Below the pieces are notes generated by a model that had not been told where the DNA came from, made no database searches, and worked only from the letters and a program-made list of their open reading frames with translations. A DNA stretch of 42,385 nucleotides from NCBI RefSeq assembly GCF_022539665.2, contig NW_026712486.1, positions 1-42,385 on the forward strand, written 5' to 3'. Below are positions 20,408-33,300 of the stretch, piece by piece (positions within the stretch are counted from its first letter, which is position 1; the number at the start of each line of letters is the position of its first letter). The stretch is from Daphnia carinata (lineage: Eukaryota; Arthropoda; Branchiopoda; Diplostraca; Daphniidae). A program made the position numbers and the translations under genes.

Positions 20408-21985
20408 ATAAAGGCGACTTTTCTGTAACGGTAGTTCCTTGTAACAGCAGACTAATAAAACTAAGCGTTTGTGAATTATTTGAAACGGTTTTTTTTTACT
20501 TTGAAATTATAATACTTGCACTATTCCGTCGGTATCTGATTTATGGGCCACAATTGAATTAGTAAACGATCGTTTTCTCACATTGTTCACGGCTAAACAA
20601 AGTTGGGAACCAATTGTGTTTGTGAAATTTGCAGCAAGCATCTGAGTGCAGCTTGTTCTGCATTAGTCACTTTTAGAACACAATTTGCAAATTTCAGAAA
20701 CTGCCAATTCATATTCCAATACAAGCTGCAGCCTGTCACTGTATTGCACCAACATTGTTAAAATGTAACGGAACCAAAGAAGCAGCAGGTTTTTTTAAAG
20801 TATTTTAAGGTTTTTTTTTGTTTTTGCCCTTGCGTCACCGTTTCAATGAGGTACCTATTGACAAATGAACAATGAAAGGTTGAATGATGCTTGTTTTATA
20901 TTACTGGTTGTGGTATTACTGTAATGCTGTCATTGTTATTTGCTGTATGCTTGTCACCTGTAAGTCTGGTATTACACTTTTTGCTCAGCAGTCCTCCTTC
21001 ACGTAGCACTACACTGTGAAAGTTGCAAATAGAGTGTGTTTGAAAAATTTGCAGATTGAAACTCAAGTAATATTTCACCTGTAAATATTAGAAAATTTGT
21101 GTGATTCAGATGAAGCAACACTTTTTGAGAACGTAAACCATAGTCTATTGCTTACCATACCATATCAACACCTGTTGAAGGAGAACTGAAGTGGAAGTGA
21201 AGAGCGGGTGAGGATGGAGGTTCCTGTTGAATGTTTATATGTGGAGGTTTGAGGTACCTGATGAAAAATACATGTTGAATACCTTAAGCAAACATGTTTT
21301 GTTAAACTTAATGTAAAAGATTACTATCGTAGACCAGTAGTGCTGTGCACGTATAAGGTGACATTGCCTTTTGTTGATCAAATGTGAGCGAAAGAAATTT
21401 GTTGACTTCAGATGATGCCACTGCTGTTCTGGAATGTAGGCAATAGTAAATTAGTCAACACAAACATTTACACATCTAAAAATAAAACTGAATTAGAAAT
21501 GCCAAGCCCGTTCAACTGGACAATGTTGAAAAAGTTGAACAACGTTAACTTGAGGGTAATGTAACTTGTTGCAGGCTAATATCTGCAAATGAGTTATATA
21601 AATTTGAATGTAGGATGTTACCTGTTTAATTGTGCAGGAAAAAAAACGTTTTCTATTACAATACATCCAATGGCTGTCTTTTGGGAGAGCTAAGAGACAT
21701 CAAAACAAACTACTGGCAACTGAATTATCACCTGTTCAAATGAAAATTATATTGAAACAAACAGAAATGTTGAATTTTAGGAAAAAATGTGGTATAAGAA
21801 ATCGCTTACCTTAGTTAAAACATGACAGCCGGACGATTTTTTCTACGTCGTTTGGTAGCTGAATTTCGTCTGACGTCAATGTGTCAATGATGGTGGAAAG
21901 GATTGCTAAAATGCGAAATGTGGTGATTGGAAATGACTAATAAAAGGAAAAACATAAAATGGGAAAAGGTTAAGCTGAGCCGTAG
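20408..21985. other. 3' flank of the cargo gene, then the shared Helitron backbone of unit 2
   Basis: After the poly(A) signals, 20560-20830 loosely resembles the pre-repeat segment of unit 3 (the aacattgttaaaatg phrase). From about 20830 it contains one degraded copy of the 400-bp-type module, and from about 21160 it follows the units 1/3 right body closely. No gene is supported. Confidence 0.65.
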
Positions 21986-21989
21986 GCAG

Positions 21990-22345
21990 GTCGAACCTTT
22001 TTTCAGGTAGTCGAACCTTTTTCAGGTAGTCGAACCTTTTTTCAGGTAGTCGAACCTTTTTCCAGGTAGAAAAAAAACACGTGATGTCAATACGACCAAT
22101 GATAAAACGGATGGCAAAAGGAAAGGAAAAGGTTAAGCTTTGCCAAAGGCAGTTTGAACCTTTTTCAGGTAGTCAAACCTTTTAGCAGGTAGTCGAACCT
22201 TTTTCCAGGTAAAAAAAAAGCACGTGATGTCAACACGACCAATGGCGAAACAGATGGCAAAAGGAAAAAACAATATTAAGCTTTGCTAAAGGCAGTTTGA
22301 ACCTTTTACAGGTAGTCGTACCTTTTTCCAGGTATAAAAAAATCA
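21990..22345. repeat. Iteron-like repeats near the Helitron 5' end, unit 2 (three blocks)
   Basis: Four gtcgaacc repeats start at 21990, 22010, 22029 and 22049 (spacing 20, 19, 20). They are followed by two more blocks, each made of an aaggcagtttgaaccttt lead-in, aggtagtcgaaccttt repeats, an A run and a cacgtga core. Unit 1 has one block fewer, so the block itself is copy-number variable. Confidence 0.85.
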
Positions 22346-22469
22346 CGTGACTGCACACGAACCAATGAATGAGTGCGCACGCCGTTAGGTTTTTCGGACA
22401 AACACACAGACAGATACACAAACAAACTCCTCCCACAAATAGACCTTTGGCTTTTATAAAGAGAGTAGA

Positions 22470-22498
22470 CTAGTATATGGCGGCCCGTCCCAGGACGG
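22470..22498 (-). repeat. Helitron 3' terminal hairpin and CTAG end, unit 3
   Basis: Perfect 6-bp stem ccgtcc (22485-22490) / ggacgg (22493-22498), identical to unit 2, with CTAG at 22470-22473. It abuts the minus-strand 5' terminus of unit 2. Confidence 0.9.
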
Positions 22499-22504
22499 TA
22501 ATAG

Positions 22505-23595
22505 GTGAAGTCTAGTATTAAGTGTCTGCTCTCGTTTTCTCCCTGCCTGCAGCTCCCCCCCCCCCTTCTTCCACCCTCGGCTCACGATTTGCCATCCGTC
22601 TGCTTTTTCATACTGACTGCAATTTTATTCCAGTCCTTTTAAGTTCGAAAAATAAATGTTGAACTCTTGCCGGTGGCAGTTGGAAATATTGTTCACGTTT
22701 TCGAACCTTACTCCAGGTATTTGAATGTCATGCGGTTCCTATTCGACCAATGGTAAGAGGTACGGAAAAGAAGAAAGCAAAATGTTAAGCCTAGCCAGAA
22801 TCAGTTGAAGTTTTTACTTCGTTTGTGTTATAAATTCTTACACAACTTGTTCTTTGTTATCTGATGATGGGTCAAGAACGAATCGGCAAACGAACGATCA
22901 GTCGTCAGTTGGACAACAACGTTGATTTAGCATTACGCTGATGAAATTACAAAAGCTTCTGTTTAGAAATCGTACTCATTGAAGTTTAACATGTCCCCTT
23001 CTCGTAGGTGAACAATTTCCGAAATCCACTGTAAATTGCCAATTGTGGTCGGGAGCGTAAACGTTACCTGAAGCAATACTGCAATAATCGAAAATAAAAT
23101 GAGAATACTGGATGTTGTCACTCGCTCGATTGTGAACCCTGTTAAAAGATATGTTGACAGTCAAGAGCTTGCAGCTAAATGTTTAACTCGTTGACTGCTG
23201 ATATGCACCTCAAACGTGACATCGTTTCTCTAGAAGGTATAATAGTTCCAGAAGATTTAATTTCTCTGCCGTGTAATTGAAAACAACGCGTGATTGTAAA
23301 ATTTTCAGCGAGCACATGAATGTAACGTGTCACTTGTTGATATGAATTTGTAAGTGAGTTTGCAAATTTCAGATATTCGCCATTAGTTTTGAAATAAAGG
23401 CAGTCAAGGTGTCCTATTATGGAACTACAACATCATTGTTAAAATGGAATGAATCTGGAGATGCAGCTAGTTTTTTTTTTTAAATTTGTTTTTAATCTAT
23501 TTTTTTAATAAATTTCCATTCAATAAGGTACCTGTTGAATAATAAATATTGCAAGCTTTAAGTCAAATGTGATTTGTTGAGTGCTTCGAATCTTC
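22505..23595. other. Left body of unit 3, no gene seen
   Basis: Counterpart of 6156-7240 in unit 1 with scattered substitutions and small indels (for example a different C-run length and T-tract length). No coding sequence is supported. Confidence 0.7.
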
Positions 23596-26500
23596 GAGTT
23601 TGACATTTCTTTTGGTTGACCAGCAGTCCATCCTCGCACAACTTTTGACTTTGAAAGTTACGAATGAAAGTATGCTTCAGAAATTTGCAGGATGCAACTC
23701 AAACATATGCTTTTCGTTTGCGTTTGTTCATCTGTAAACAGGAGAAAATTTGTGATCTTCAGATTAAGCCACCGTCTTCTTTTTAATCTTAACAACAGTC
23801 AAATAGAGAATGAAAACCATAACGCATGTTAAAATAGAATTGAAGTGATAAATGCAGATCCCCTTCATCTGGGGGACGTTAAAAAATGGAATGCTGTTGG
23901 TTGAGAGTAGCGCACTTGTTGAGTGGCATGCTGTGCATGTTTAAATGAGCTATTTGTTGACATAAGCACTGAAAGCTTTATGTCATATGTGACTGGTTGA
24001 ATGCTTTGTACGTGTGACTTTCAAATTTCTTACAGTTTAGTGGTGGTTTAGCTTAGCTTAGTTTAGGCATCCTTTTGGGCGAGCGCAGAAGTCAAAGAAA
24101 ACTGTTGTCACCTGGTTGAAACGCAGATCCTTATGTGTTGGTTACGTGGCAGTCACACTTGTCACCTGGAAGTTCAACCAATTCTGTACAAATGTAATTG
24201 AGGCCTTCGATGACATGGCATACACAGTTTGCTGAGAAGTGCACTGCAGAATAGAGATCTAGCCGCAGAATGCTATCAGCTGTTCCAGTGAAGAACTTCG
24301 GTGAGAAACAGAAATTCAAAAAATATGTGGTAAAAAACGTTTAATACAACCAGTTAATAGCCATAGTGAAAATGCACAGTGCCTTCGCCAGCAAGGTTTG
24401 AAAATATTGAACGTTGTTGGTTGAGGTTGGTGGAACTTGTTGAATGCTAAAATCTGGACGTTTTAATGAGGCACCTGTTGACAATCAAAGTGATTTGTCT
24501 AGTGCTTTGCACCTTTGAGTTTGACAGTTGTTTTCATTAATCATCAGTCTGAACTGGAACGGAAATGGAGAGCCCTATCCCATGTACTGGTTTGACAAAG
24601 TTGAACGCCGTTGTTTGATTTAGCGGAAGTTGTCAAATGCCAACCTCTCCACGTTTCAGTGAGGCACCTATTAGCAAATAACCACTGGTAGCTATAAATA
24701 AAATGTTACTTGTTGAGTGCTTGACACCTGTGAATTTGGTATTTATTTTAGTTGATCAACAGTCCGTCCTCGCGTAGCTCTTCACTTCGAAAATTGCAAA
24801 TGGAGTGTGCCTGTGAAAATTGCAGTATGCAACTCAACGAATTCTTCATCTGTAAACATGAGAACATGTGTGATCTTCAAATTAAAAAAACGATTTTTTA
24901 AAAACGTAAACAGCCAAACGGTAAACCAAAATCACAAAGTATGTTGAGAAAGAACTGAAGCGGAAGTGTATATCCCTTACCTGGATGGGTTGGTAAAGTT
25001 AAACTCTGTTGATTGAGGATGGTGGAACTCGCTGCATGCCAACATCTGCACGTTTCAATGAGGAACCTGTTAATAAGTAACTACTGAAAGCTTGAAATGA
25101 AACGTGACTTGTTGAATTCTTGGCACCTGTGAGTTTGTTATTTCTTGTAGTCGATCAGCAGTCCATTCTGGCGTAGATCTTCACTTTCAATGTTGCAAAT
25201 GAACTTGGCCAGTGAAATTTGCAGAATGCAAATCAATGAATGCCTCATCTGTAAACGTGAGAAAATTTGCGATCTTCAAAGAAGTCACTATGTCTTTGTG
25301 TAAACGCATACAACAGCCAATTGGTAAACAGAAGCACCACAACACTTTAAAATGGAACTGATGTGGAAATGCAGAGCCCTTTACCTGAAATGTGTCGAAA
25401 AAGTTGCACACCATAGGTTGAGAATGGTAGGACTTGTTGAACCTCAAAATCTGCCCGTATCAATGAGGTTTCTAATTACAAATGAACACTGAAACGCTTA
25501 CGTCAAACGTGACTAATTTAGTGCTGTCTACCTATGCCGATGACATTTCTTTTAGTGGACCAGCAATCCATCCTAACATTGCTTTTCCCTCTCGGAGTTG
25601 CAAATGAAGCGTGTCTCCTAAATTTGGAGATTGCAATTCAAGGAAATGCTTCACCTATAAACGGGAAAATTGGAGGTTTTTAGATGAAGCCACTGTCTGT
25701 TGGTAAATTAAAACAGCAAAGCAGTGGAAGAAAACATAAACGCACGTTAAAATAGATCTGAAGGTAAAAATGCTCAGCCCTTTCATCTGGAAGGTGTTGG
25801 AAAAGACTGAATTCCGTTGGTTTATTAGGGTATTACTTGTTCCATGGTTCTCTTTCACTACTATTTTTGCGAATGCCAATTGAGGGAAACTGTTTAGTGT
25901 TCACCCTCAATGGCCGTCAGTGACTGTCGCTGTGACAGCCAATGCTAAATTCGTTAAACAGTGAATTTTTAGCGTTAGATGTCGCACAAAAATGATCGGT
26001 AAAATGATCGCCTCGATCTCGATCTCCGATCCGATCAAACTCAAAAGATCGGATCGAAGATCGAGATCGGAAAATTGATTGGCGCGGCAAGTCTGCTTCG
26101 ACTCTGCGAGTTTGACATTTCTTTTGGTTGATCAGCAGTCCATCCTCGCGCAGCTTTTCACTTTGAAAGTTGCGAATGAAAGTATGCTTCAGAAATTTGC
26201 AGGATGCAACTCAAACATATGCTTCACTTGTTCACCTATAAACAGGAGAAAATTTGAGATCTTCAGATTAAGCCACCGTCTTCTTTTTAATTTTAACAAC
26301 AGTCAAATAGAGAATGAAAACAATAACGCATGTTAAAATAGAACTGAAGTGATAAATGCAGATCCCTTTCATCTGGGGGACGTTAAAAAACGGAATGCCG
26401 TTGGTTGAGAGTAGCACACTTCTAGAGTGGTATGATGTGCATGTTTAAATGAGCTATTTGTTGACATAAGCACTGAAAGCTTTGTCATATGTGACTGGTT

Positions 26501-29260
26501 GAATGCTTTGCACGTGTGACTTTCAAATTTGTTGCAGTTTAGTGGTGGTTTAGCTTAGCTTAGTTTAGGCATTCTTTTCGGCGAGCGCAGAAGTCAAAGA
26601 AAACTGTTGTCACCTGGTTGAAACGCAGATCCTGATGTGTTGGTTACGTGGCAGTCACAATTGTCACCTGGAAGTTCAAATAATTCTGTACAAATGTAAT
26701 TGAGGCCTTCCATGAAATGGCATACACAGTTGGCTGAGGAGTGCACTGCAGAATAGAGATCTAGCAGCAGAATGCTATCAGCTGTTCCAATGAAGAACTT
26801 CGGTGAGAAACAGAAATTCAAAAATATGTGGTGAAAAACGTTTAACACAACCAGTTAATAGCTATAGTGAAAATGCACAGCACCTTCGCAAGCAAGGTTT
26901 GAAAAAATTGAACGTTGTTGGTTGAGGTCGGTGGAACTTGTTGAATGCTAAAATCTGGACGATTTAATGAGGCACCTGTTGACAAATGAACACAGAAAGC
27001 TTTAAATCAAAGGTGCTTTGTCTAGTGCTTTGCACCTGTGAGTTTGACTTTTTGTTTTCATTAATCACCAGTCTGAACTGGAATGGAAATGGAGGGCCCT
27101 GTCCCATGCACTGGTTTGACAAAGTTGAACGCCGTTGTTTGAGGTGGCGGAAGTTGTCAAATGTCAACCTTTCCACGTTTCAGTGAGGCACCTATTAGCA
27201 AATAACCCCTGGTAGCTATAAATAAAACGTTACTTGTTGAAGGCTTGACACCTGTGACTTTGGTATTTCTTTTAGTTAATCAACAGTCCACTCACGCGTA
27301 GCTCTTCACTTCGAAAATTGCAAATGGAGTGTGCCTGTGAAAATTGCAGTATGCAACTCTACGAATTCTTTATCTGTAAACATGAGAAAATGTATGATCT
27401 TCAAATTAAGAAACGATAATTTTTTGAAAACGTACACAACAGCCAAACGATAAACCAAAACCACAAATTATGTTGAGAAAGAACTAAAGCGGAAGTGTAT
27501 ATCCTTTACCTGGATGGGTTGACAAAGTTAAACTCTGTTGATTGAGGATGGTGAAACTGGCTGCATGCCAACAACTGCACGTTTCAATGAGTCACCTGTT
27601 AATATAAAGTAACTACTGAAAGCTTGAAATGAAACGTGACTTGTTGAATTCTTGACACCTGTGAGTTTGTTATTTCTTGTAGTCGATCAGCAGTCCATTC
27701 TGGCGTAGCTCTTCACATTCAATGTTGCAAATGAACTTGGCCTGTGAAATTTTCAGAATGCAAATCAATGAATGCCTCATCTGTAAACGTGAGAAAATTT
27801 ATGATCTTCAAAGAAGTCACGATGTCTTTGTGTAAACGCATACAACAGCCAATTGGTAAACAGAAGGACCACAATTTTTAAAATGGAACTGATGTGGAAA
27901 TGCAGAGCCCTTTACCTGAAATGTGTCGAAAAAGTTGCACACCATAGGTTGAGAATTGGAGGACTTGTTGAACCTCAATATCTGCCCGTATCAATGAGGT
28001 TTCTAATTACAAATGAACATTGAAAGGCTTACGTCAAGCGTGACTAATTGAGTGCTGTCTACCTATGCCGATGACATTTCTTTTAGTGTACCAGCAATCC
28101 ATCCTAACATTGCTTTTCCCTCTCGGCGTTGCAAATGAAGCGTGTCTGCTAAATTTGCAGATTGCAATTCAAGGGAATGCTTCACCTACGTTTTAACGGG
28201 AAAATTGGAGGTTTTTAGATGAAGCCACTGTCTGTTTGTAAATTTAAACAGCAAAGCAGTGCAAGAAAACATAAACGCACGTTAAAATAGAACTGAAGGA
28301 AAAAATGCTCAGCCCTTTCATCTGGAACGTGTTGAAAAAGACTGAATTCTGTTGGTTTAGGATATTACTTGTTGATTGCTTAAACGTGCATGTTTGAATC
28401 AGCTACCTGTTGACGAATAAACCCTGAGAGCTTCAAGTCATACGTGACTGGTTTAATGCTTTGCACCTGTGAGTCTCACATTTGTTGTAGTTTAGTAGGA
28501 GTTTAGTTTAGTTTTGGCACCCTTTTCGCAAGCCCAGACGTCAAGGAAAACCCATAACTGTTATCACCTGGTTAATAACTGTTATCACCTGGTTAAAAAC
28601 TGTTATTACCTGGTTGTAAACGCGTTCTAAAATATTGGCTTAAAGAAATCGGTAACTCTGGTCAGTTAACAGCTGAGAATACAGAGCTCTTTCGCCTGGA
28701 AGATATTGAAAAAAATGAGCGCAGTTGGTTTAGTGTGGCGGAATTTGTTGAATGCCCGCTTCAATGCGGCACCTGTTGACAAAAAACCACTGAAAGCTTG
28801 TTTGAATGTTTAATACCTGTGCGTTTGGCATATCTTTTTATCAAACAACAATCTATCGTTGCGTATTACTTCACTTTCAAAGTTGCAAATGAAGTGGGCC
28901 TGAGAAATGTGCAAAATGCAACTCAAGTAATACTTCACCTGTAATTAGAAAATTTGTGTGATTCAGATGAAGCCACACTATCTTTTTGTGAACGTAAACA
29001 GTAGTCTATTGCTTACCATACCATACCAGCACCTGTTGAAGGAGAACTGAAGTGGAAGTGCAGAGCTCGTTCACCTGAAATGGGTTGATAAAATTCAACA
29101 GTGTTTGTTGAGGACAGTGGTTCCTTTGGAATGCTTACTGTGCAGGTTTGAGGTACCTGTTGAAAAATAAATGTTTAATACCTTAAGCTAAACATGTCTT
29201 GTTAAACTTTATGTAAAAGATTACTATCGTACACCAGTAGTGCTGTGCACCTATAAGGTG
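23596..29260. repeat. Degenerate direct repeats of about 400 bp, unit 3, with an internal 2.5-kb duplication
   Basis: Landmark modules (gatcagcagtcc-type) start near 23617, 24754, 25153, 25558, 26130, 27278, 27673, 28088 and 28850. Sequence 23596-25840 recurs at 26107-28372 with an offset of 2,512-2,531 bases, a duplication of about five modules. The second copy continues into the shared right body; the first is cut off at 25840 by a unique insert. Confidence 0.85.
25841..26095. other. Unique insert in unit 3 containing a GATC-rich inverted repeat
   Basis: At 25841 unit 3 departs from the sequence shared with unit 1 and with its own second copy, and rejoins at about 26096-26107. Within it, arms 26013-26036 and 26047-26070 are inverted repeats matching at 22 of 24 positions around a 10-base loop, rich in GATC/CGATC. 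The insert could be a small transposon relic or filler DNA made when the 2.5-kb duplication formed. Confidence 0.75.
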
Positions 29261-29313
29261 GCATTGCCTTTTGTTGATCAAATGTGAGTGAAAGAAAATT
29301 GTAATCTTCAGGT

Positions 29314-29885
29314 GATGCCACTGCCGTTCTGGAATGTACGCAACAGTCAATTAGTCAACACAAACATTGACCCATCTAAAAAGTAAACTGAATTAGAAAT
29401 ACCAAGCCCGTTCAACTGGACAATGTTGAAAAAGTTGAACAACGTTAACTTGAGGGTAATGGAACTTGTTGCAAGCTAATATCTGCAAATAAGTTATACA
29501 AATTTGAATGTAGGATGTTACCTGTTTAAATGAGCAGGGAAAAAAACATTTTCTACTACAATACATCCAATGGCTGATTTTTGGGAGAGCTAAGAGACAT
29601 CAAAAGAAACCACTGGCAACTGAATTATCACCTGTTTAAATGAAAATTATATTGAAACAAACAGAAATGTTGAATTTTGGAAGAAATTGTGGTATAAGAA
29701 ATCGCTTACATTGTTAAAATGTGACAGCAGGACGTTTTTGTCTACGTCGTTTGGTAGCTGAATTTCGTCTGACGTTAATGTGTCAATGATGGTGAAAACG
29801 GATTGCTAAAATGCGGAATGTGGTGATTGGAAATGACTAAAAAAAGGGAAAACATAAAACGGGAAAAAGTTACGCTTAGCCGTAG
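29314..29885. other. Right-proximal body of unit 3, shared backbone
   Basis: Close match to 9930-10500 of unit 1 and about 21414-21985 of unit 2. No gene is supported. Confidence 0.7.
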
Positions 29886-29888
29886 GCA

Positions 29889-30245
29889 GGTCGAACCTTT
29901 TTTCAGGTAGTCGAACATTTTTCAGGTAGTCGAACCTTTTTTCAGGTAGTCGGACCTTTTTCCAGGTAGAAAAAAACACGTGATGTCAATGCGACCAATG
30001 ATAAAACGGATGGCAAAAGGGAAGGAAAAGGTTAAGCTTTGCCAAAGGCAGTTTGAACCTTTTTCAGGTAGTCGAACCTTTTAGCAGATAGTCGAACCTT
30101 TTTCGAGGTAAAAAAAAAACCACGTGATGTCAACACGACCAATGGCGAAAAAGATGGCAAAAGGGAAAAAAAATGTTAAGCTTTGCCAAAGGCAGTTTGA
30201 ACCTTTTTCAGGTAGTCGTACCTTTTTCCAGGTATAAAAAAATCA
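29889..30245. repeat. Iteron-like repeats near the Helitron 5' end, unit 3 (three blocks)
   Basis: Same organisation as unit 2: a four-copy gtcgaacctttttcaggta run with single-base changes (gtcgaaca, gtcggacc), then two further blocks with cacgtga cores. The following 100 bases lead to the conserved cttttataaagagagtaga end. Confidence 0.85.
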
Positions 30246-30369
30246 CGTGACTGAACACGAACCAATCACTGCGTGCGCACGCCGTTAGGTTTTTCGGACA
30301 AACACACAGACAGATACACAAACAAACTCCTCCCACAAAGAGACCTTTGGCTTTTATAAAGAGAGTAGA

Positions 30370-33300
30370 TTCTGTAACACTCTTTTCACATTGAATACAC
30401 GTATATTTGATGCTGTTTTAATGTAGATATTGAAAATCACTGTATCATACTATATTCGCATTGCATACACGTATATTTGATGCTGTTTGAATGTAGATAT
30501 TGAAACTCACTGTATCATACTATATTCACATTGAATACACGTATGTTTGATATTGTTTGAATGTCGATCATGAAACTGATTCTATAACACTATATTCACA
30601 TTGAATACACGTATATTTGATACTGTTTGAATGTAGATCATGAAACTGATTCTGTAACACTATATTCACATTGAATACACGTACATTTGATGCTGTTTGA
30701 ATGTAGATATTGAAACACATTGTATCATACTATATTCATTTTGAATACACGTATATTTGATACTGTTTGAATGTCGATCATGAAACTGATTATATAACAC
30801 TATATTCACATTGAATACACGTATATTTGATGCTGTTTGAATGTAGATATTGAAACTCATTGTATCATACTATATTCATATTGAATACACGTATATTTGA
30901 TACTGTTTGAATGTCGATCATGAAACTGATTATATAACACTATATTCACATTGAATACACGTATATTTGATGCTGTTTGAATGTAGATATTGAAACTCAC
31001 TGTACCATACTATATTCACATTGAATACACGTATATTTGATACTGTTTGAATGTAGATCATGAAACTGATTCTATAACACTATATTCACATTGAATACAC
31101 GTATATTTGATACTGTTTGAATGTAGATCATGAAACTGATTATATAACACTATATTCACATTGAATACACGTATATTTGATGCTGTTTGAATGTAGATAT
31201 TGAAACTCACTGTATCATACTATATTCACATTGAATACACGTATATTTGATACTGTTTGAATGTAGATCATGAAACTGATACTATAACACTATATTCACA
31301 TTGAATACACGTATAATTGATACTGTTTGAATGTAGATCATGAAACTGATTCTATAACACTATATTCACATTGAATACACGTATATTTGATGCTGTTTGA
31401 ATGTAGATATTGAAACTCACTGTATCATACTATATTCACATTGAATACACGTATATTTGATACTGTTTGAATGTAGATCATGAAACTGATTCTATAACAC
31501 TATATTCACATTGAATACACGTATATTTGATGCTGTTTGAATGTAGATATTGAAACTCACTGTATCATACTATATTCACATTGAATACACGTATATTTGA
31601 TGCTGTTTGAATGTAGATCATGAAACTGATTCTATAACACTATATTCACATTGAATACACGTATATTTGATACTGTTTGAATGTAGATCATGAAACTGAT
31701 TCTATAACACTATATTCACATTGAATACACGTATATTTGATACTGTTTGAATGTAGATCATGAAACTGATTCTATAACACTATATTCACATTGAATACAC
31801 GTATATTTGATGCTGTTTGAATGTAGATATTGAAACTCACTGTATCACGTTGCATTCACATTGAATACACGTATATTTGATACTGTTTGAATGTAGATCA
31901 TGAAACTGATTCTATAACACTATATTCACATTGAATACACGTATATTTGATCCTGTTTGCATCAGATATGAAACTTGATCTATAACACTATATTCACATT
32001 GAATACACGTATATTTGATACTGTTTGAATGTAGATCATGAAACTGATTCTATAACACTATATTCACATTGAATTTACGTATATTTGATGCTGTTTGAAT
32101 GTAGATATTGAAGACTCACTGTTATATCCATATTCACATTGAATACCGTATATTTGTTAACTCTGTTTGAATGTTAAATATTGAAACATTTACTATATTC
32201 ACATTTATATTTGATGCTATTATATTTAAATTGATGTAGATATTGAAACTATACATTATATTTATATACACTATTTGATGCTGTTTGAATGTAGATATTG
32301 AAACTCACTGTATCATAAAATATTCACATTGAATACACGTATATTTGATACTGTTTGAATGTAGATCATGAAACTGACTTTTTATAACACTATATTCACA
32401 TTGAATACACGTATATTTGATGCTGTTTGAATGTAGATCTGATGAAACTCACTGTATAACGTTCTATATTCACATTGAATACACGTATATTTGATCACTG
32501 TTTGAATGTAGATATTGAAACTCATTCTATAACACTATATTCACATTGAATACACGTATATTTGATGCTGTTTGAATGTAGATAATGAAACTGACTGTAT
32601 CATACTATATTCACATTGAATACACGTATATTTGATACTGTTTGAATGTAGATATTGAAACTCACTGTATCATACTATATTCACATTGAATACACGTATA
32701 TTTGATGCTGTTTGAATTATTTATAAACTATGTTACTATATTTTGAATACACGTATATTTGATGCTGTTTGAATGTAGATATTGAAACACACTGTATCAC
32801 ACTATATTCACATTGAATACACGTATATTTGATACTGTTTGAATGTAGATCATGAAACTGATTGTATAATACTATATTCACATTGAATACACGTATATTT
32901 GATACTGTTTGAATGTAGATATGAAACTGAACTATAACACTATATTCACATTGAATACACGTATATTTGATGCTGTTTGAATGTAGATATTGAAACTTCT
33001 GTAATACTATATTCACATTGAATACACGTAAATTTGATGCTGTTTGAATGTAGATATTGAAACAGATTCTATAACACTATATTCACATTGAATACACGTA
33101 TATTTAATGCTGTTTGAATGTAGATCATTGAAACTGATTGTATCACACTATATTCACATTGAATACACGTATATTTGAACTGTTTGAATGTAGATATTGA
33201 AAAATTCTGTAAGAACTATATTCACAGAACATTGAATACAACGTATATTTGATCACTGTTTGAATGTAGATATGAAACTGACTATATCATACTATATTCA

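Larger units (their letters stand above)
10843..22469 (-). mobile_element. Helitron unit 2, autonomous (11.6 kb) with RepHel and cargo gene
   Basis: It has the same termini as units 1 and 3: minus-strand TCTACTCTC start at 22469, and hairpin plus TATACTAG end at 10843. It carries an uninterrupted RepHel, so it is the likely source of mobility for all three units. The first 60 bases of its left end match the other units, then the sequence departs; the right 1.8 kb (about 20640-22469) is again shared. Between lie RepHel (minus), a possible tiny divergent gene (plus), a duplicated non-coding block, and a two-exon plus-strand gene. It abuts unit 1 on the left and unit 3 on the right with no host DNA between. 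Confidence 0.92.
22470..30369 (-). mobile_element. Helitron unit 3, non-autonomous (7.9 kb)
   Basis: The minus-strand start TCTACTCTC is at 30369 and the hairpin plus TATACTAG end at 22470. The right edge is followed by T and then satellite (ttctgtaacac). It has no RepHel and no credible gene. It is the same family as unit 1 but longer: it keeps the 517 bp lost from unit 1, carries an internal duplication of about 2.5 kb and a unique insert of about 260 bp with a hairpin. The left edge abuts unit 2 directly. Confidence 0.9.

Noticed and set aside
32717-33016. Frames of 64-99 codons within the satellite (also 30666-30860 and 40005-40199)
   Set aside because: The 70-bp period is not a multiple of three, so repeated peptides arise by cycling through frames; there is no gene evidence.
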